40,922 nt of DNA from Pseudomonas defluvii (GCF_001695625.1 NZ_MBPN01000042.1:1-40922), one strand, 5' to 3'; shown: positions 8,375-18,099, counted from the stretch's first letter. Notes: generated by a model from the sequence alone, not told the origin. Program-made: numbers and translations.

Positions 8375-9238
8375 ATGAACCTGTTCCAGCTCCGCGCCTT
8401 TGATGCCGTGGCCCGTGAAGGCAGTTTTACCCGGGCCGCCAATCGCTTGTTCATCAGCCAGCCAGCGGTCACCGGGCATATCAAGGCACTTGAAGAGCAT
8501 TACCAGATCACCTTGTTGCGCCGTACGGCGCGCCGGGTGGAACTGACCGAGGAGGGCACCCGCCTGGCGGCGATCACCCGTGCCATGTTCAGCCTGGCTG
8601 AAGAGGCCCAGGCGATGCTTGAAGCCAACCGGCAGTTGCTGACCGGGCGCCTGGAAGTGGCCGCAGACGGCCCGCACCGGGTCATGCCGATGCTCGCGCA
8701 ATTGCGCGCCCGCTACCCGGGCATTACGGTCAACCTGCGCCTGGGCAATGCTCAGGAAACCCTTGCGGCGTTGTTGTCCGAACATGCCGATGTGGCGGTA
8801 CTGACCGAGGTGGAACCGCGCAAGGGGCTGTATTTGCAGAGCCTTGGGCCGTCGCATATCTGTGCACTGATTCCGGCCGGGCATGAATGGGCTGCCAGTA
8901 CTGCGCAGTTGCCCATTGACCAGTTGGATAAACAGATCATGGTGCTGCGCGAGCCCAGTTCGATTACCCGGCGCACCTTCGATCAGGCGTGCAGCGAAGC
9001 GCAGGTGCAGCCCAGGGTCCTGCTGGAACTGGATAGCCGCGAAGCAGTGACCGAAGCCGTGGCGGCAGAGCTGGGTATCGGCATTGTCGCCTCGGTCGAA
9101 GTCAGCCACGACCCGCGTGTTGTGGCCCGGCCGATTGCCGGCCCGGGGCTGATCAACCAGCATATGCTGGGTTGTCTGGAACGGCGCCGTGAGCTTCGGC
9201 TGATACGGGCATTTCTGGACCTGGCACAGCAGGGCTGA
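8375..9238 (+). CDS. LysR-family transcriptional regulator, likely of phnWX
   Basis: A 287-residue LysR-type regulator. The N-terminal winged helix-turn-helix is clear (LRAFDAVAREGSFTRAANRL, then FISQPAVTGHIKALEEHYQI, residues about 4-50), followed by the linker helix and a type 2 periplasmic-binding-like effector domain starting near TGRLEVAADG. It is transcribed away from phnW across 112 bp. By analogy with the P. aeruginosa PA1309-phnW-phnX locus it probably activates phosphonate degradation in response to 2-aminoethylphosphonate. The start at ATG 8375 gives the standard MNLFQLRAFD N-terminus; an in-frame ATG 15 bases upstream is less likely. The effector is inferred from context. Confidence 0.9.
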   Translation: MNLFQLRAFDAVAREGSFTRAANRLFISQPAVTGHIKALEEHYQITLLRRTARRVELTEEGTRLAAITRAMFSLAEEAQAMLEANRQLLTGRLEVAADGPHRVMPMLAQLRARYPGITVNLRLGNAQETLAALLSEHADVAVLTEVEPRKGLYLQSLGPSHICALIPAGHEWAASTAQLPIDQLDKQIMVLREPSSITRRTFDQACSEAQVQPRVLLELDSREAVTEAVAAELGIGIVASVEVSHDPRVVARPIAGPGLINQHMLGCLERRRELRLIRAFLDLAQQG

Positions 9239-9308
9239 AACGAGCGTTTTCGCTGGCGGAGCTCTAAGATGTCGACCGGCAACCTCAAGGGAAGGTGAAG
9301 TACAAGCG

Positions 9309-10325
9309 ATGACGGAGAAAGACACGATCTCCATGCAACTGGTGCGTGAGGCCCTGTTGCAGAGTTGTGCAGCAGGCAGCGCCACGAGCGAGGTACTCAA
9401 ACGGGTCGGCATCGACCCGCAGCAGTTGGGCCAGCTCGATGCCCGTGTGCCGGCCAGTGCCTATGCGCAGCTATGGCGGCTGTTGGCGCGACGTTGTCAC
9501 GATGAGTTTTTCTGCATGGACCCGCGCGGCTTGCGCAGCGGCAGCCTGGCATTTTTGTGCCGTTCTTCCATGGCGCAGCCCACGCTGGGCGCCGCGCTGG
9601 AGTCGGCGCTGAGCTTCCTGTCATTGATGCTGGAGCACCTGCAACCGGTGTTGGTGCGCCAGCAGAGCCTGGCCGAAATCGTGGTCGGCGAACCTGAAGA
9701 TGCACCTCGTCGGGCGTTTACCTACTTCACCTTCTGGATGATCGTTCATGGTGTCGCCTGCTGGCTGGCAGGGCGGCGTATTCCGATCCTGGCTATCGAA
9801 CTGCGCTGTACCGAGCCGGACTTCTGCGACGACTACCGGGTGATGTTTTCCGAGAACCTGCAGTTCGGTCGCCCGCGCACGCGGATGATCTTTGCGGCCG
9901 AGTGCCTTGATCTTCCCGTCAGGCGCAGCGTCGATGAGTTGCAGCGCTTTCTGGCCGAAGCGCCCGCCAACATCCTGGTCAAGTACCGCGACCCGGCCAG
10001 CCTGGCGCGGCGTATTCGCCACGACCTGCGCGCGCTGCCCGCTGCTGCCTGGCCCGAGACCGAAGCCTTGGCCCAGCGCCTGTGCATTTCCGCCTCGACG
10101 TTACGGCGGCGCTTGGCCGATGAAGGGCAGACCTATCAGGGCTTGAAAGACAGTGTGCGCCGGGAACTGGCGATCACCTGGTTGGCCGAAGCCGACGTCA
10201 GTTTTGCTGACATTGCCGCGCGCCTGGGGTTTGCCGATACCAGCTCGTTCTACAAGGCATTCCGCAAATGGACCGGCAGTAACCCGGGGCACTACCGCAG
10301 CCTGATTCTTCTGCCGACCGACTGA
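9309..10325 (+). CDS. AraC-family regulator with arabinose-binding-type N-terminal domain, likely regulator of the downstream fad operon
   Basis: A 338-residue AraC/XylS-family protein. The N-terminal two thirds resemble the AraC_binding/OruR-type domain (PF12625 class), for example LRSGSLAFLCRSSMAQPTLG and IELRCTEPDFCDDYRVMF. The C-terminal DNA-binding domain has two helix-turn-helix motifs: LAQRLCISASTLRRRLADEG and the signature IAARLGFADTSSFYKAFRKW, ending in GSNPGHYR. GGAAGG precedes ATG 9309. It lies 115 bp upstream of, and on the same strand as, the five-gene acyl-CoA operon, so it is the natural candidate regulator of that operon. The ligand, presumably a short-chain acyl compound or its CoA ester, is inference. 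Confidence 0.88.
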   Translation: MTEKDTISMQLVREALLQSCAAGSATSEVLKRVGIDPQQLGQLDARVPASAYAQLWRLLARRCHDEFFCMDPRGLRSGSLAFLCRSSMAQPTLGAALESALSFLSLMLEHLQPVLVRQQSLAEIVVGEPEDAPRRAFTYFTFWMIVHGVACWLAGRRIPILAIELRCTEPDFCDDYRVMFSENLQFGRPRTRMIFAAECLDLPVRRSVDELQRFLAEAPANILVKYRDPASLARRIRHDLRALPAAAWPETEALAQRLCISASTLRRRLADEGQTYQGLKDSVRRELAITWLAEADVSFADIAARLGFADTSSFYKAFRKWTGSNPGHYRSLILLPTD

Positions 10326-10440
10326 GTGGCCAAACCAGTCATCCAGATTGCGCGCTTTGACCATTGCCGCAGGCAGTGACCAGCGCGACTATCAACAGAT
10401 CATTCGTTTATTCCAAAAATAAGAAACGAGGAGTCTGGTG

Positions 10441-12093
10441 ATGCGTGAATACAGCGTGGCTGCGGGCAGCTTCAACTATCAGCAGGCCGCCGACGAGGCC
10501 CTTGCAGGTAACCTTGAGGCGCTCAACGCCTGTGTTGAGTGCTGTGACCGACATGCCCAGGACGGGCGTATTGCGTTGAACTGCGAAGACCGTGACGGTA
10601 ACAGCACGCACTACAGTTTTGCCGATCTGCAGGCCCGCGCCGCGCGGTTTGCCAACGTGCTCAAGGCTCAGGGTGTAGGCCCCGGCGACCGTGTGGCGGG
10701 TTTGTTGCCACGTACCGCAGAACTGCTGGTGACGATACTCGGTACCTGGCGCCTGGGTGCGGTGTACCAGCCGCTGTTCACCGCATTTGGCCCCAAGGCG
10801 ATCGAGCACCGACTGGAAAGCTCCGGTGCCAAGGTGGTGATCACCGACCGCAACAACCGCAGCAAGCTCGATGACGTCGAGGGTTGCCCGCGGATTATCT
10901 CGGTGCTCGCTCAGGCTGACTCCGGCGACCTCGACTTCCATACCGAACTCAATGCTGCGGCGAGTGAATGCGAGCCTGTGCTGCTGAGCGCCGACGCACC
11001 GTTTCTGCTGATGTTCACCTCCGGCACCACCGGCCCGGCCAAGCCGCTGGAAGTGCCGCTGCGCGCGATCGTCGCGTTCCAGGGGTACATGCGCGACGCC
11101 ATCGACCTGCGCCCGGAAGACGCTTTCTGGAACCTGGCCGACCCGGGTTGGGCTTACGGGCTCTACTATGCGGTTACCGGCCCGCTGTCGCTGGGCCACG
11201 CGACGACCTTCTTCGATGGCCCGTTCAGCGTTGAAAGCACCTGCAAGGTGATCAAGAAATACGGCATTACCAACCTCGCCGGTTCGCCAACCGCCTACCG
11301 TATGTTGATTGCTGCCGGTGAGGACTTTTCGGCGCCGATCAAGGGCTGCCTGCGGGTGGTCAGTAGCGCTGGGGAGCCGCTCAACCCAGAAGTGATCCGC
11401 TGGTTCGCCGAGCAGTTGAATGTGCCTATCCATGACCACTATGGCCAGACCGAGCTGGGCATGGTCCTGTGCAATCACCATGGTCTTGCGCACAAGGTGC
11501 ATATGGGCGCCGCAGGTTTTGCCGTTCCAGGGCATCGCATTGTCGTGCTGGATGAGCAGCAGCGTGAACTGCCTGCCGGGCAGCCAGGCATTCTCGCCGT
11601 GGACCGTGAGCAGTCACCACTGTGCTGGTTCGCGGGTTATCACGGCCTGCCAACCAAGGCCTTTGTCGGCAAGTACTACCTGAGTGGCGACACCGTCGAG
11701 TTGAACGACGACGGCAGCATCAGCTTCGTCGGCCGCAGTGACGACGTGATCACCACCTCCGGCTACCGGGTTGGACCGTTCGACGTCGAGAGCGCCTTGA
11801 TCGAACACCCTTCGGTGGTCGAGGCCGCGGTGATCGGCAAACCCGACCCGGAGCGCACTGAGCTGGTCAAGGCGTTCGTGGTGCTGGGGAATGGCCACAG
11901 CGCCAGCCCCGAACTGGCCGAAACCCTGCGCCAGCACGTGCGCCAACGCCTGTATGCCCATGCCTACCCACGTGAAATCGAATTTGTCAGCGAGCTGCCG
12001 AAAACCCCGAGCGGCAAGCTGCAGCGCTTCATCCTGCGCAATCAGGAAATCGCCAAACAACAAGCCGCGCTGGGTCAGACTGCCAGCGCCTGA
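10441..12093 (+). CDS. fadDx: Acyl-CoA synthetase (AMP-forming), first gene of short-chain fatty acid operon
   Basis: A 550-residue ANL-superfamily acid:CoA ligase that activates a carboxylic acid to its CoA thioester through an acyl-adenylate. The P-loop is TSGTTG at residues 193-198; its continuation, PAKPLEV, departs from the common GxPKG form. Further motifs are [11 protein letters not shown] (A5), [25 protein letters not shown] (hinge region) and the catalytic lysine K526 in [17 protein letters not shown] (10428-10433) lies 7 bases before ATG 10441; an in-frame GTG at 10438 is too close to it. It heads an operon with four other beta-oxidation genes at gaps of 8-16 bp. The gene order matches P. 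putida PP_2213-PP_2217, hence the symbol. Preference for short-chain acids is inferred from that homology. Confidence 0.9.
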   Translation: MREYSVAAGSFNYQQAADEALAGNLEALNACVECCDRHAQDGRIALNCEDRDGNSTHYSFADLQARAARFANVLKAQGVGPGDRVAGLLPRTAELLVTILGTWRLGAVYQPLFTAFGPKAIEHRLESSGAKVVITDRNNRSKLDDVEGCPRIISVLAQADSGDLDFHTELNAAASECEPVLLSADAPFLLMFTSGTTGPAKPLEVPLRAIVAFQGYMRDAIDLRPEDAFWNLADPGWAYGLYYAVTGPLSLGHATTFFDGPFSVESTCKVIKKYGITNLAGSPTAYRMLIAAGEDFSAPIKGCLRVVSSAGEPLNPEVIRWFAEQLNVPIHDHYGQTELGMVLCNHHGLAHKVHMGAAGFAVPGHRIVVLDEQQRELPAGQPGILAVDREQSPLCWFAGYHGLPTKAFVGKYYLSGDTVELNDDGSISFVGRSDDVITTSGYRVGPFDVESALIEHPSVVEAAVIGKPDPERTELVKAFVVLGNGHSASPELAETLRQHVRQRLYAHAYPREIEFVSELPKTPSGKLQRFILRNQEIAKQQAALGQTASA

Positions 12094-12104
12094 GGAACCC
12101 GAAC

Positions 12105-12872
12105 ATGCACATTGCCAATAAAAACTTCATCGTCAGCGGCGCGGCCTCCGGGCTGGGCGCGGCCACCGCCGAAATGCTCATCGAGGCCGGTGCCCAGGTC
12201 ATGCTGGTCGACCTCAATGCCGAGGCTGTAGCGGCCAAGGCGCAGGCCCTTGGCCCCAAGGCACGTTACGCGGTTGCCGATATCAGCCAGGAAGCCGCCG
12301 CCAAGGCTGCAGTGGATGCCGCAGTTGAAGCCTTTGGTAGCCTTCACGGGCTGGTCAACTGTGCCGGCGTGGTCGGTGCCGAGAAGATCCTCGGTAAACA
12401 GGGCCCGCACGGCCTGGACAGCTTCAGTCGGGTGATCAACATTAACCTGGTCGGTAGCTTCAATTTGCTGCGTTTGGTTGCGGCGGCCATGGCTGAAACT
12501 GAGGCCGGTGCCGAGGGTGAGCGCGGAGTGATCATCAACACCGCATCCATCGCTGCCTATGATGGCCAGATCGGCCAGGCAGCCTATGCTGCCTCCAAGG
12601 GCGCCATCGCCAGCCTGACGTTGCCGGCGGCCCGTGAACTGGCGCGGTTTGGTATCCGCGTGATGACCATCGCCCCAGGCATCTTCGAGACCCCAATGAT
12701 GGCGGGCATGCCTCAGGAAGTGCGTGATTCGCTGGCTGCAGGTGTGCCGTATCCGCCACGCCTGGGGCGTCCGCAGGAATACGCGGCGCTCGCCCGTCAC
12801 ATTATCGAGAACAGCATGCTCAACGGCGAAGTGATCCGTCTCGACGGTGCGCTGCGCATGGCTGCCAAGTAA
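12105..12872 (+). CDS. fadB2x: 3-hydroxyacyl-CoA dehydrogenase type II (SDR, HSD10-like)
   Basis: A classical short-chain dehydrogenase/reductase of 255 residues. The Rossmann motif GAASGLG is at residues 12-18, D36 (VDLN) indicates NAD+ preference, NCAG is at 85-88, and the catalytic triad is S148, Y161, K165 (YAASK). It resembles human HSD17B10 and the bacterial type II 3-hydroxyacyl-CoA dehydrogenases, including the insert [19 protein letters not shown]. In the operon it would oxidise (S)-3-hydroxyacyl-CoA to 3-ketoacyl-CoA, which explains why no bifunctional FadB is needed here. GAGGAA precedes ATG 12105, which is 11 bp after the ligase stop, and the thiolase follows at 16 bp. Confidence 0.92.
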   Translation: MHIANKNFIVSGAASGLGAATAEMLIEAGAQVMLVDLNAEAVAAKAQALGPKARYAVADISQEAAAKAAVDAAVEAFGSLHGLVNCAGVVGAEKILGKQGPHGLDSFSRVININLVGSFNLLRLVAAAMAETEAGAEGERGVIINTASIAAYDGQIGQAAYAASKGAIASLTLPAARELARFGIRVMTIAPGIFETPMMAGMPQEVRDSLAAGVPYPPRLGRPQEYAALARHIIENSMLNGEVIRLDGALRMAAK

Positions 12873-12888
12873 TCAGAGAGTAACCATC

Positions 12889-14082
12889 ATGACCCTCGCC
12901 AACGATCCAATTGTCATTGTCAGCGCCGTGCGTACCCCGATGGGTGGGCTGCAGGGTGACCTGAAAAGCCTGACGGCCCCGCAACTCGGTGCTGCAGCCA
13001 TTCGTGCGGCCGTAGAGCGCGCCGGTATTGCCAGCGATAGCGTCGAGCAGGTGTTGTTCGGCTGTGTACTGCCTGCCGGTCTTGGTCAGGCGCCGGCCCG
13101 TCAGGCAGCCCTCGGTGCTGGCCTGGACAAGGGCACTACCTGTACAACCCTGAACAAAATGTGTGGTTCGGGCATGCAGGCCGCGATCATGGCCCATGAC
13201 CTGCTGCTGGCCGGCAGCGCCGATGTGGTGGTGGCCGGCGGCATGGAAAGCATGTCCAACGCGCCGTACCTGCTGGACAAGGCCCGCAGCGGTTATCGCA
13301 TGGGGCACGGCAAGATCATCGATCACATGTTCTTCGATGGCCTGGAAGATGCCTACGACAAGGGCCGCTTGATGGGCACCTTCGCTGAGGATTGCGCCGA
13401 GAAGAATGGCTTCAGTCGCAAAGCCCAGGACGATTTTGCCATTGCCTCGCTGACCCGCGCCCAGCAGGCGATCAAGGACGGCAGCTTCGCCGCCGAGATC
13501 GTTCCGGTCGAAGTCACCGTGGGCAAGGAACAGCGTCTGATCAGTGATGACGAACAGCCGCCCAAGGCGCGCCCGGACAAGATCCCGCAACTCAAACCGG
13601 CCTTTCGTGACGGTGGTACCGTAACGGCGGCCAACTCCAGTTCGATCTCCGACGGCGCAGCCGCGCTGGTGCTGATGCGCCGTTCCCAGGCTGAGCAACG
13701 TGGCCTCAAGCCGCTGGCAGTGATCCATGGTCACGCAGCGTTCGCTGACACGCCATCGCTGTTCCCGGTTGCACCGATTGGCGCCATCGAAAAGCTGATG
13801 AAGCGCACCGGCTGGAACCTCGGTGAAGTCGATCTGTTTGAAATCAACGAAGCCTTTGCCGTGGTTACCCTGGCTGCCATGCAAGCGCTCGAATTGCCCC
13901 ATGACAAGGTCAATGTCCACGGTGGCGCTTGCGCCCTTGGCCATCCGATCGGTGCGTCGGGTGCGCGGATTCTCGTCACGCTGCTCTCGGCCCTGCGCCA
14001 GAAAGGCCTGCGCCGAGGTGTGGCGGCGATCTGCATCGGCGGCGGTGAAGCCACGGCCATGGCCGTTGAATGCCTGTATTGA
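12889..14082 (+). CDS. fadAx: Acetyl-CoA acyltransferase / thiolase
   Basis: A 397-residue thiolase, the family's usual length, catalysing CoA-dependent cleavage of 3-ketoacyl-CoA to acetyl-CoA and a shortened acyl-CoA (or the reverse condensation). The acyl-accepting Cys is C92 in [11 protein letters not shown]. The second active-site set is H352 in [13 protein letters not shown] and C382 in [21 protein letters not shown] (residues 320-327) is the conserved NEAF motif. ATG 12889 follows GAGAGTAACC; an in-frame ATG at 12847 would overlap the SDR gene and add a nonhomologous extension. It is followed by the acyl-CoA dehydrogenase after 8 bp. Confidence 0.95.
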   Translation: MTLANDPIVIVSAVRTPMGGLQGDLKSLTAPQLGAAAIRAAVERAGIASDSVEQVLFGCVLPAGLGQAPARQAALGAGLDKGTTCTTLNKMCGSGMQAAIMAHDLLLAGSADVVVAGGMESMSNAPYLLDKARSGYRMGHGKIIDHMFFDGLEDAYDKGRLMGTFAEDCAEKNGFSRKAQDDFAIASLTRAQQAIKDGSFAAEIVPVEVTVGKEQRLISDDEQPPKARPDKIPQLKPAFRDGGTVTAANSSSISDGAAALVLMRRSQAEQRGLKPLAVIHGHAAFADTPSLFPVAPIGAIEKLMKRTGWNLGEVDLFEINEAFAVVTLAAMQALELPHDKVNVHGGACALGHPIGASGARILVTLLSALRQKGLRRGVAAICIGGGEATAMAVECLY

Positions 14083-14090
14083 GGTCCACC

Positions 14091-15218
14091 ATGTTAGTGA
14101 ATGACGAACAACAGCAGATCAGCGACGCCGCCCGGCAGTTTGCCCAAGAGCGTCTGCGGCCCTTTGCTGAACAGTGGGACCGTGAGCACCGCTTCCCGAA
14201 AGAAGCCATGGTCGAAATGGCTGAACTGGGCTTCTTCGGCATGCTGGTGCCGGAGCAGTGGGGCGGTTGTGACACCGGTTACCTGGCTTACGCCATGGCC
14301 CTTGAGGAAATCGCTGCCGGTGATGGCGCCTGCTCGACCATCATGAGCGTGCACAACTCGGTGGGCTGTGTGCCGATCCTCAAGTTTGGCAATGACCAGC
14401 AGAAAGCCCAGTTCCTTACCCCGCTGGCCAGTGGCGCCATGCTCGGTGCGTTCGCCCTGACCGAGCCGCAGGCCGGTTCCGATGCCAGCAGCCTGAAAAC
14501 CCGCGCCCGCCGTGATGGCGATCATTACGTACTGAATGGCTGCAAGCAGTTCATCACCTCCGGGCAAAATGCCGGTGTGGTGATCGTGTTTGCCGTGACG
14601 GATCCGGCAGCCGGCAAGCGCGGCATCAGCGCTTTCATCGTGCCGACGGATTCACCGGGCTACCAAGTCGCCAGGGTCGAAGACAAGCTGGGCCAGCATG
14701 CCTCCGACACCTGCCAGATCGTTTTCGATGACGTCCGCGTGCCGGTGGCCAACCGCCTCGGCGAGGAGGGCGAAGGCTACAAGATTGCGCTGGCGAACCT
14801 GGAGGGCGGGCGCATCGGCATTGCCGCGCAATCGGTGGGTATGGCCCGCGCAGCGTTTGAAGTGGCACGCGATTATGCCCGCGAGCGGCAAAGCTTCGGC
14901 AAACCGTTGATCGAGCATCAGGCTGTCGCATTCCGTCTGGCCGATATGGCAACGCGCATCGCCGTGGCGCGGCAGATGGTGCATCATGCCGCAGCCTTGC
15001 GTGATGCAGGGCGTCCGGCGCTGGTGGAAGCCTCGATGGCCAAACTGTTTGCTTCGGAAATGGCCGAGAAGGTCTGCTCCGATGCCTTGCAGACCCTGGG
15101 CGGTTATGGCTATCTGAGCGACTTCCCGCTGGAGCGGATCTACCGCGATGTGCGGGTTTGCCAGATCTACGAAGGCACCAGCGACATTCAGCGCATGGTC
15201 ATTGCGCGTAATCTTTGA
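14091..15218 (+). CDS. Short-chain acyl-CoA dehydrogenase
   Basis: A 375-residue FAD-dependent acyl-CoA dehydrogenase introducing the C2-C3 trans double bond and passing electrons to ETF. Conserved elements are [16 protein letters not shown] (substrate and FAD contact), [34 protein letters not shown], the R-Q-FGK motif [10 protein letters not shown], and the C-terminal [17 protein letters not shown]. The catalytic base is E361 in YEGTSDIQ. The Glu at this position is characteristic of short- and medium-chain enzymes. GAGG precedes ATG 14091. The homologue in P. putida KT2440 (PP_2216) has been described as active on short-chain acyl-CoAs, which is the basis of the chain-length call. Confidence 0.93.
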   Translation: MLVNDEQQQISDAARQFAQERLRPFAEQWDREHRFPKEAMVEMAELGFFGMLVPEQWGGCDTGYLAYAMALEEIAAGDGACSTIMSVHNSVGCVPILKFGNDQQKAQFLTPLASGAMLGAFALTEPQAGSDASSLKTRARRDGDHYVLNGCKQFITSGQNAGVVIVFAVTDPAAGKRGISAFIVPTDSPGYQVARVEDKLGQHASDTCQIVFDDVRVPVANRLGEEGEGYKIALANLEGGRIGIAAQSVGMARAAFEVARDYARERQSFGKPLIEHQAVAFRLADMATRIAVARQMVHHAAALRDAGRPALVEASMAKLFASEMAEKVCSDALQTLGGYGYLSDFPLERIYRDVRVCQIYEGTSDIQRMVIARNL

Positions 15219-15232
15219 AGGGAGCCGTTTGC

Positions 15233-16006
15233 ATGACGTACGAAACCATCCTGTTGGACATCCGTGACAAGGTCGGTCTGATCACCCTCAATCGGCCGCA
15301 GGCGCTCAATGCCCTGAACGCGCAGATCGTGAGTGAGATCAACCAGGCGCTGGACCAGCTCGAACGCGACCCGAACATCGGCTGCGTGGTGCTTACCGGC
15401 TCCCAGAAGGCCTTTGCTGCCGGTGCCGATATCAAGGAAATGGCCGACCTGCGTTACCCGCAGATCTACGTCGATGACCTGTTCAGCGACGCTGACCGTA
15501 TCGCCAATCGCCGCAAGCCGATCATTGCTGCCGTCTCCGGTTTCGCCTTGGGTGGCGGTTGTGAATTGGCGATGATGTGCGACTTCATCCTTGCCGCTGA
15601 CAACGCCAAGTTCGGCCAGCCGGAAATCAACCTGGGTGTGCTGCCGGGCATGGGCGGTACGCAGCGCCTGACGCGCGCCGTAGGCAAGGCCAAGGCTATG
15701 GAACTGTGCCTGACCGGTCGCCTGATGGGCGCTGAAGAGGCCGAGCGTGCGGGGCTGGTTGCCCGTGTCGTACCTCAGGCGGAGTTGCTCGACGAAGCGC
15801 TGAAGGTCGCTGCCGTTATCGCCAGCAAATCGATCCCGATGACCATGATGGTCAAGGAAAGCGTCAACCGCGCCTTTGAAGTCAACCTCACCGAAGGTGT
15901 GCGCTTCGAGCGTCGCGTGTTCCATGCTGCCTTCGCCACTGAAGACCAGAAAGAAGGCATGGCGGCTTTCATCGCCAAGCGCGAAGCACAGTTCAAGGAC
16001 CGTTAA
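15233..16006 (+). CDS. fadB1x: Enoyl-CoA hydratase, last gene of the acyl-CoA operon
   Basis: A crotonase-fold enoyl-CoA hydratase of 257 residues that adds water to trans-2-enoyl-CoA. The two catalytic glutamates are E111 ([11 protein letters not shown]) and E131 ([21 protein letters not shown]), 20 residues apart as in rat crotonase. The oxyanion-hole regions [11 protein letters not shown] (residues 60-70) and FALGGGCE are intact. GGGAG lies upstream of ATG 15233, 14 bp after the dehydrogenase stop. With the upstream four genes it completes one full beta-oxidation spiral. A REP-like hairpin follows within 15 bp and probably marks the operon's 3' end. Confidence 0.95.
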   Translation: MTYETILLDIRDKVGLITLNRPQALNALNAQIVSEINQALDQLERDPNIGCVVLTGSQKAFAAGADIKEMADLRYPQIYVDDLFSDADRIANRRKPIIAAVSGFALGGGCELAMMCDFILAADNAKFGQPEINLGVLPGMGGTQRLTRAVGKAKAMELCLTGRLMGAEEAERAGLVARVVPQAELLDEALKVAAVIASKSIPMTMMVKESVNRAFEVNLTEGVRFERRVFHAAFATEDQKEGMAAFIAKREAQFKDR

Positions 16007-16020
16007 GGCGCCAACTCGCC

Positions 16021-16069
16021 GGCAAGGCCTGCTCCCGCACACATTGGGCGGTGGGAGCCAGGCCTTGCC
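16021..16069. repeat. REP-like inverted repeat
   Basis: GGCAAGGCCTGCTCCC (16021-16036) pairs with GGGAGCCAGGCCTTGCC (16053-16069) across a 16-base loop, with one unpaired base. The CTCCC/GGGAG arms next to GGCAAG/CTTGCC are typical of Pseudomonas extragenic palindromic elements. It sits between the enoyl-CoA hydratase and the ExaC leader and may stabilise the operon's mRNA end. Confidence 0.7.
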
Positions 16070-16105
16070 AAGGTGCTACGACGCCTCCCAGACCTACTAC
16101 CAAAT

Positions 16106-16188
16106 AATGAGCCGCCCGCTGCCAACGGCTCATTCGCGGCTATCGACCTGCTGGCTAAGATCGAACCACTGCCTGCCCTTCGGCAGGC
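16106..16188 (+). promoter_or_regulatory. Two hairpins in the exaC leader
   Basis: First hairpin: AATGAGCCG (16106-16114) with CGGCTCATT (16126-16134), a perfect 9-bp stem with an 11-base loop. Second: GCCTGCC (16171-16177), loop CTTC, GGCAGGC (16182-16188). Neither has a T-run. The second ends 22 bp before the exaC ATG, so it may be in the 5' UTR; the first may terminate the preceding operon. Confidence 0.45.
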
Positions 16189-16210
16189 CTCGATCAGCAG
16201 AGGTTTGCGC

Positions 16211-17731
16211 ATGATTTACGCAGCACCCGGCACCCCAGATGCCCTTGTCAGTTTCAAGCCCCGTTATGGCAACTACATCGGCGGTGAGTTCGTTGCGCCG
16301 TTGAGCGGCCAGTACTTCAGCAACAGCTCGCCGGTCAATGGCCAACTGATTGCGGAGTTTCCGCGCTCCAATGCGGCCGACATCGACCGTGCCCTGGACG
16401 CGGCCCATGCCGCTGCCGATGCCTGGGGGCGAACCTCGGTGCAGGACCGCTCGCGGATTCTGCTGCAGATTGCCGACCGTATCGAGCAGCACCTGGAAGT
16501 GCTTGCCATCAGCGAAACCTGGGACAATGGCAAGGCCATCCGTGAAACCCTGAATGCCGACGTACCCTTGGCCGCTGACCATTTCCGTTACTTTGCCGGC
16601 TGCATCCGTGCTCAGGAGGGTGGCGCCGCCGAGATCAATGACACTACGACGGCTTACCATTTCCACGAGCCGCTGGGTGTGGTCGGGCAGATCATCCCGT
16701 GGAACTTTCCGCTGCTGATGGCGGCCTGGAAGCTCGCGCCAGCGCTGGCCGCCGGTAACTGCATCGTGCTCAAGCCTGCTGAGCAGACGCCGCTGTCGAT
16801 TACAGTGCTGGCCGAGCTGGTTGGCGACCTGTTGCCACCGGGCGTGTTGAATATCGTTCAGGGGTTTGGCCGTGAAGCGGGTGAGGCCCTGGCCACCAGC
16901 AAGCGCATCGCCAAGATCGCCTTCACCGGCTCCACCCCTGTGGGCTCGCACATTCTCAAATGTGCTGCCGAAAACATCATTCCGTCTACAGTGGAACTGG
17001 GCGGGAAATCGCCGAACATTTTCTTCGAGGACATCATGCAGGCCGAACCTGCATTCATCGAAAAGGCTGCCGAAGGCCTGGTGCTGGCGTTCTTCAACCA
17101 GGGTGAAGTCTGCACCTGCCCATCACGGGCGTTGGTTCAGGAGTCGATCTACGAGCCCTTCATGGCCGCGGTGATGAAGAAGATCGGCCAGATCAAACGC
17201 GGCAATCCGCTGGACACCGAAACCATGGTCGGCGCCCAGGCTTCAGAACAGCAGTACGAAAAGATCCTCTCCTACATGCAGGTCGCCCGCGAAGAAGGCG
17301 CCGAGGTGCTCACCGGTGGTGATCGCGAGCGTCTGGCCGGTGATTTGTCCCAGGGCTATTACATCCAGCCGACCCTGCTCAAGGGGCACAATGGCATGCG
17401 GGTGTTCCAGGAAGAAATCTTCGGCCCTGTCGTTGGTGTGACCACCTTCAAGGACGAGGCCGAAGCCCTGGCGATTGCCAACGACACCGAGTTTGGCCTC
17501 GGTGCTGGCGTCTGGACCCGTGACATCAACCGTGCCTACCGCATGGGCCGCGCGATCAAGGCCGGTCGCGTGTGGACCAACTGCTACCACCTGTACCCGG
17601 CCCATGCCGCATTTGGTGGTTACAAGAAGTCTGGCGTTGGCCGTGAAACCCACAAAATGATGCTCGACCATTACCAGCAGACCAAGAACCTGCTGGTGAG
17701 CTACGACATCAATCCGCTGGGCTTCTTCTAA
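16211..17731 (+). CDS. exaC: NAD+-dependent (acet)aldehyde dehydrogenase, ExaC family
   Basis: A 506-residue aldehyde dehydrogenase closely resembling P. aeruginosa ExaC and P. putida AldB, which oxidise acetaldehyde and other short aldehydes to acids in the cytosol after periplasmic or cytosolic alcohol oxidation. Visible motifs are [20 protein letters not shown] (NAD-binding and Asn), [11 protein letters not shown], the general base E262 in VELGGKSPN and the nucleophile C301 in [11 protein letters not shown]. The C-terminal [21 protein letters not shown] matches the subfamily. ATG 16211 follows GAGG and gives the family N-terminus MIYAAPGTP; a longer in-frame ATG at 16073 would run through the hairpins and is rejected. 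It lies upstream of pqqA and ercA, an arrangement shared with other pseudomonads. Confidence 0.95.
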   Translation: MIYAAPGTPDALVSFKPRYGNYIGGEFVAPLSGQYFSNSSPVNGQLIAEFPRSNAADIDRALDAAHAAADAWGRTSVQDRSRILLQIADRIEQHLEVLAISETWDNGKAIRETLNADVPLAADHFRYFAGCIRAQEGGAAEINDTTTAYHFHEPLGVVGQIIPWNFPLLMAAWKLAPALAAGNCIVLKPAEQTPLSITVLAELVGDLLPPGVLNIVQGFGREAGEALATSKRIAKIAFTGSTPVGSHILKCAAENIIPSTVELGGKSPNIFFEDIMQAEPAFIEKAAEGLVLAFFNQGEVCTCPSRALVQESIYEPFMAAVMKKIGQIKRGNPLDTETMVGAQASEQQYEKILSYMQVAREEGAEVLTGGDRERLAGDLSQGYYIQPTLLKGHNGMRVFQEEIFGPVVGVTTFKDEAEALAIANDTEFGLGAGVWTRDINRAYRMGRAIKAGRVWTNCYHLYPAHAAFGGYKKSGVGRETHKMMLDHYQQTKNLLVSYDINPLGFF

Positions 17732-17744
17732 TTCACGTCCCTTT

Positions 17745-17794
17745 CAGCCGCTGGATACCTGGCATTTCTGTCAGTGTTCAGCGGCTGCTTTTTT
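17745..17794 (+). terminator. Intrinsic terminator of exaC
   Basis: CAGCCGCTG (17745-17753) pairs perfectly with CAGCGGCTG (17779-17787), followed by C and six Ts (17789-17794). The loop is 25 bases. It lies 13 bp after the exaC stop, so exaC and pqqA are probably separate transcripts. Confidence 0.8.
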
Positions 17795-17990
17795 GTGCTC
17801 CACTCAGTGCTCGCTTGACGAGATCTGCCCTTGGCAGGGCGCTCGCGTGTGCGCGGCGTATCTGAAGGGCTTGTTGAGGGTATGGCACCAAAGCGCTGCG
17901 CCGTTTGCTCCCAAAGTAGGAGGCGTGGTTTGCAGGGCAAGTGTTTAATGAAATCACCGCAATCCTGTGGTGCTAGAAGAGGATCGAGCT

Positions 17991-18062
17991 ATGTGGAAAA
18001 AGCCTGCGTTCACTGATCTGCGTATTGGTTTTGAAGTGACGATGTACTTCGCCAACCGTTGA
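17991..18062 (+). CDS. pqqA: PQQ precursor peptide PqqA (orphan copy)
   Basis: A 23-residue ORF starting [13 protein letters not shown] and ending TMYFANR. This is the ribosomally made precursor of the redox cofactor pyrroloquinoline quinone. The two residues that are cross-linked by PqqE to form PQQ are E15 and Y19, with the invariant spacing E-V-T-M-Y. AGAGGATC precedes the ATG at a good distance. The rest of the biosynthetic genes (pqqB, C, D, E, F) are not in this window, so the maturation enzymes must be elsewhere. Its position between exaC and ercA parallels P. aeruginosa (exaC-pqqA...-ercA) and the second pqqA of P. putida. The 196 bp upstream, after the exaC terminator, should contain its own promoter; I found no convincing consensus box or sigma54 site there. 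Confidence 0.95.
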   Translation: MWKKPAFTDLRIGFEVTMYFANR

Positions 18063-18071
18063 TCCTTCTCC

Positions 18072-18099
18072 CGCCGGTCACTGGTTGCAGTGACCGGCG
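18072..18099 (+). terminator. Strong hairpin after pqqA
   Basis: A perfect 12-bp stem (CGCCGGTCACTG, 18072-18083; CAGTGACCGGCG, 18088-18099) with a GTTG loop, starting 10 bp after the pqqA stop. Only a mixed T-rich tail (GGCTTATCTT) follows. Such hairpins after pqqA often allow partial read-through and protect the short abundant transcript. Confidence 0.75.

Noticed and set aside
17880..17905. Possible sigma54 promoter (TGGCAC) upstream of pqqA
   Set aside because: The GC element of the -12 box is two bases out of register, so the spacing does not fit the sigma54 consensus.
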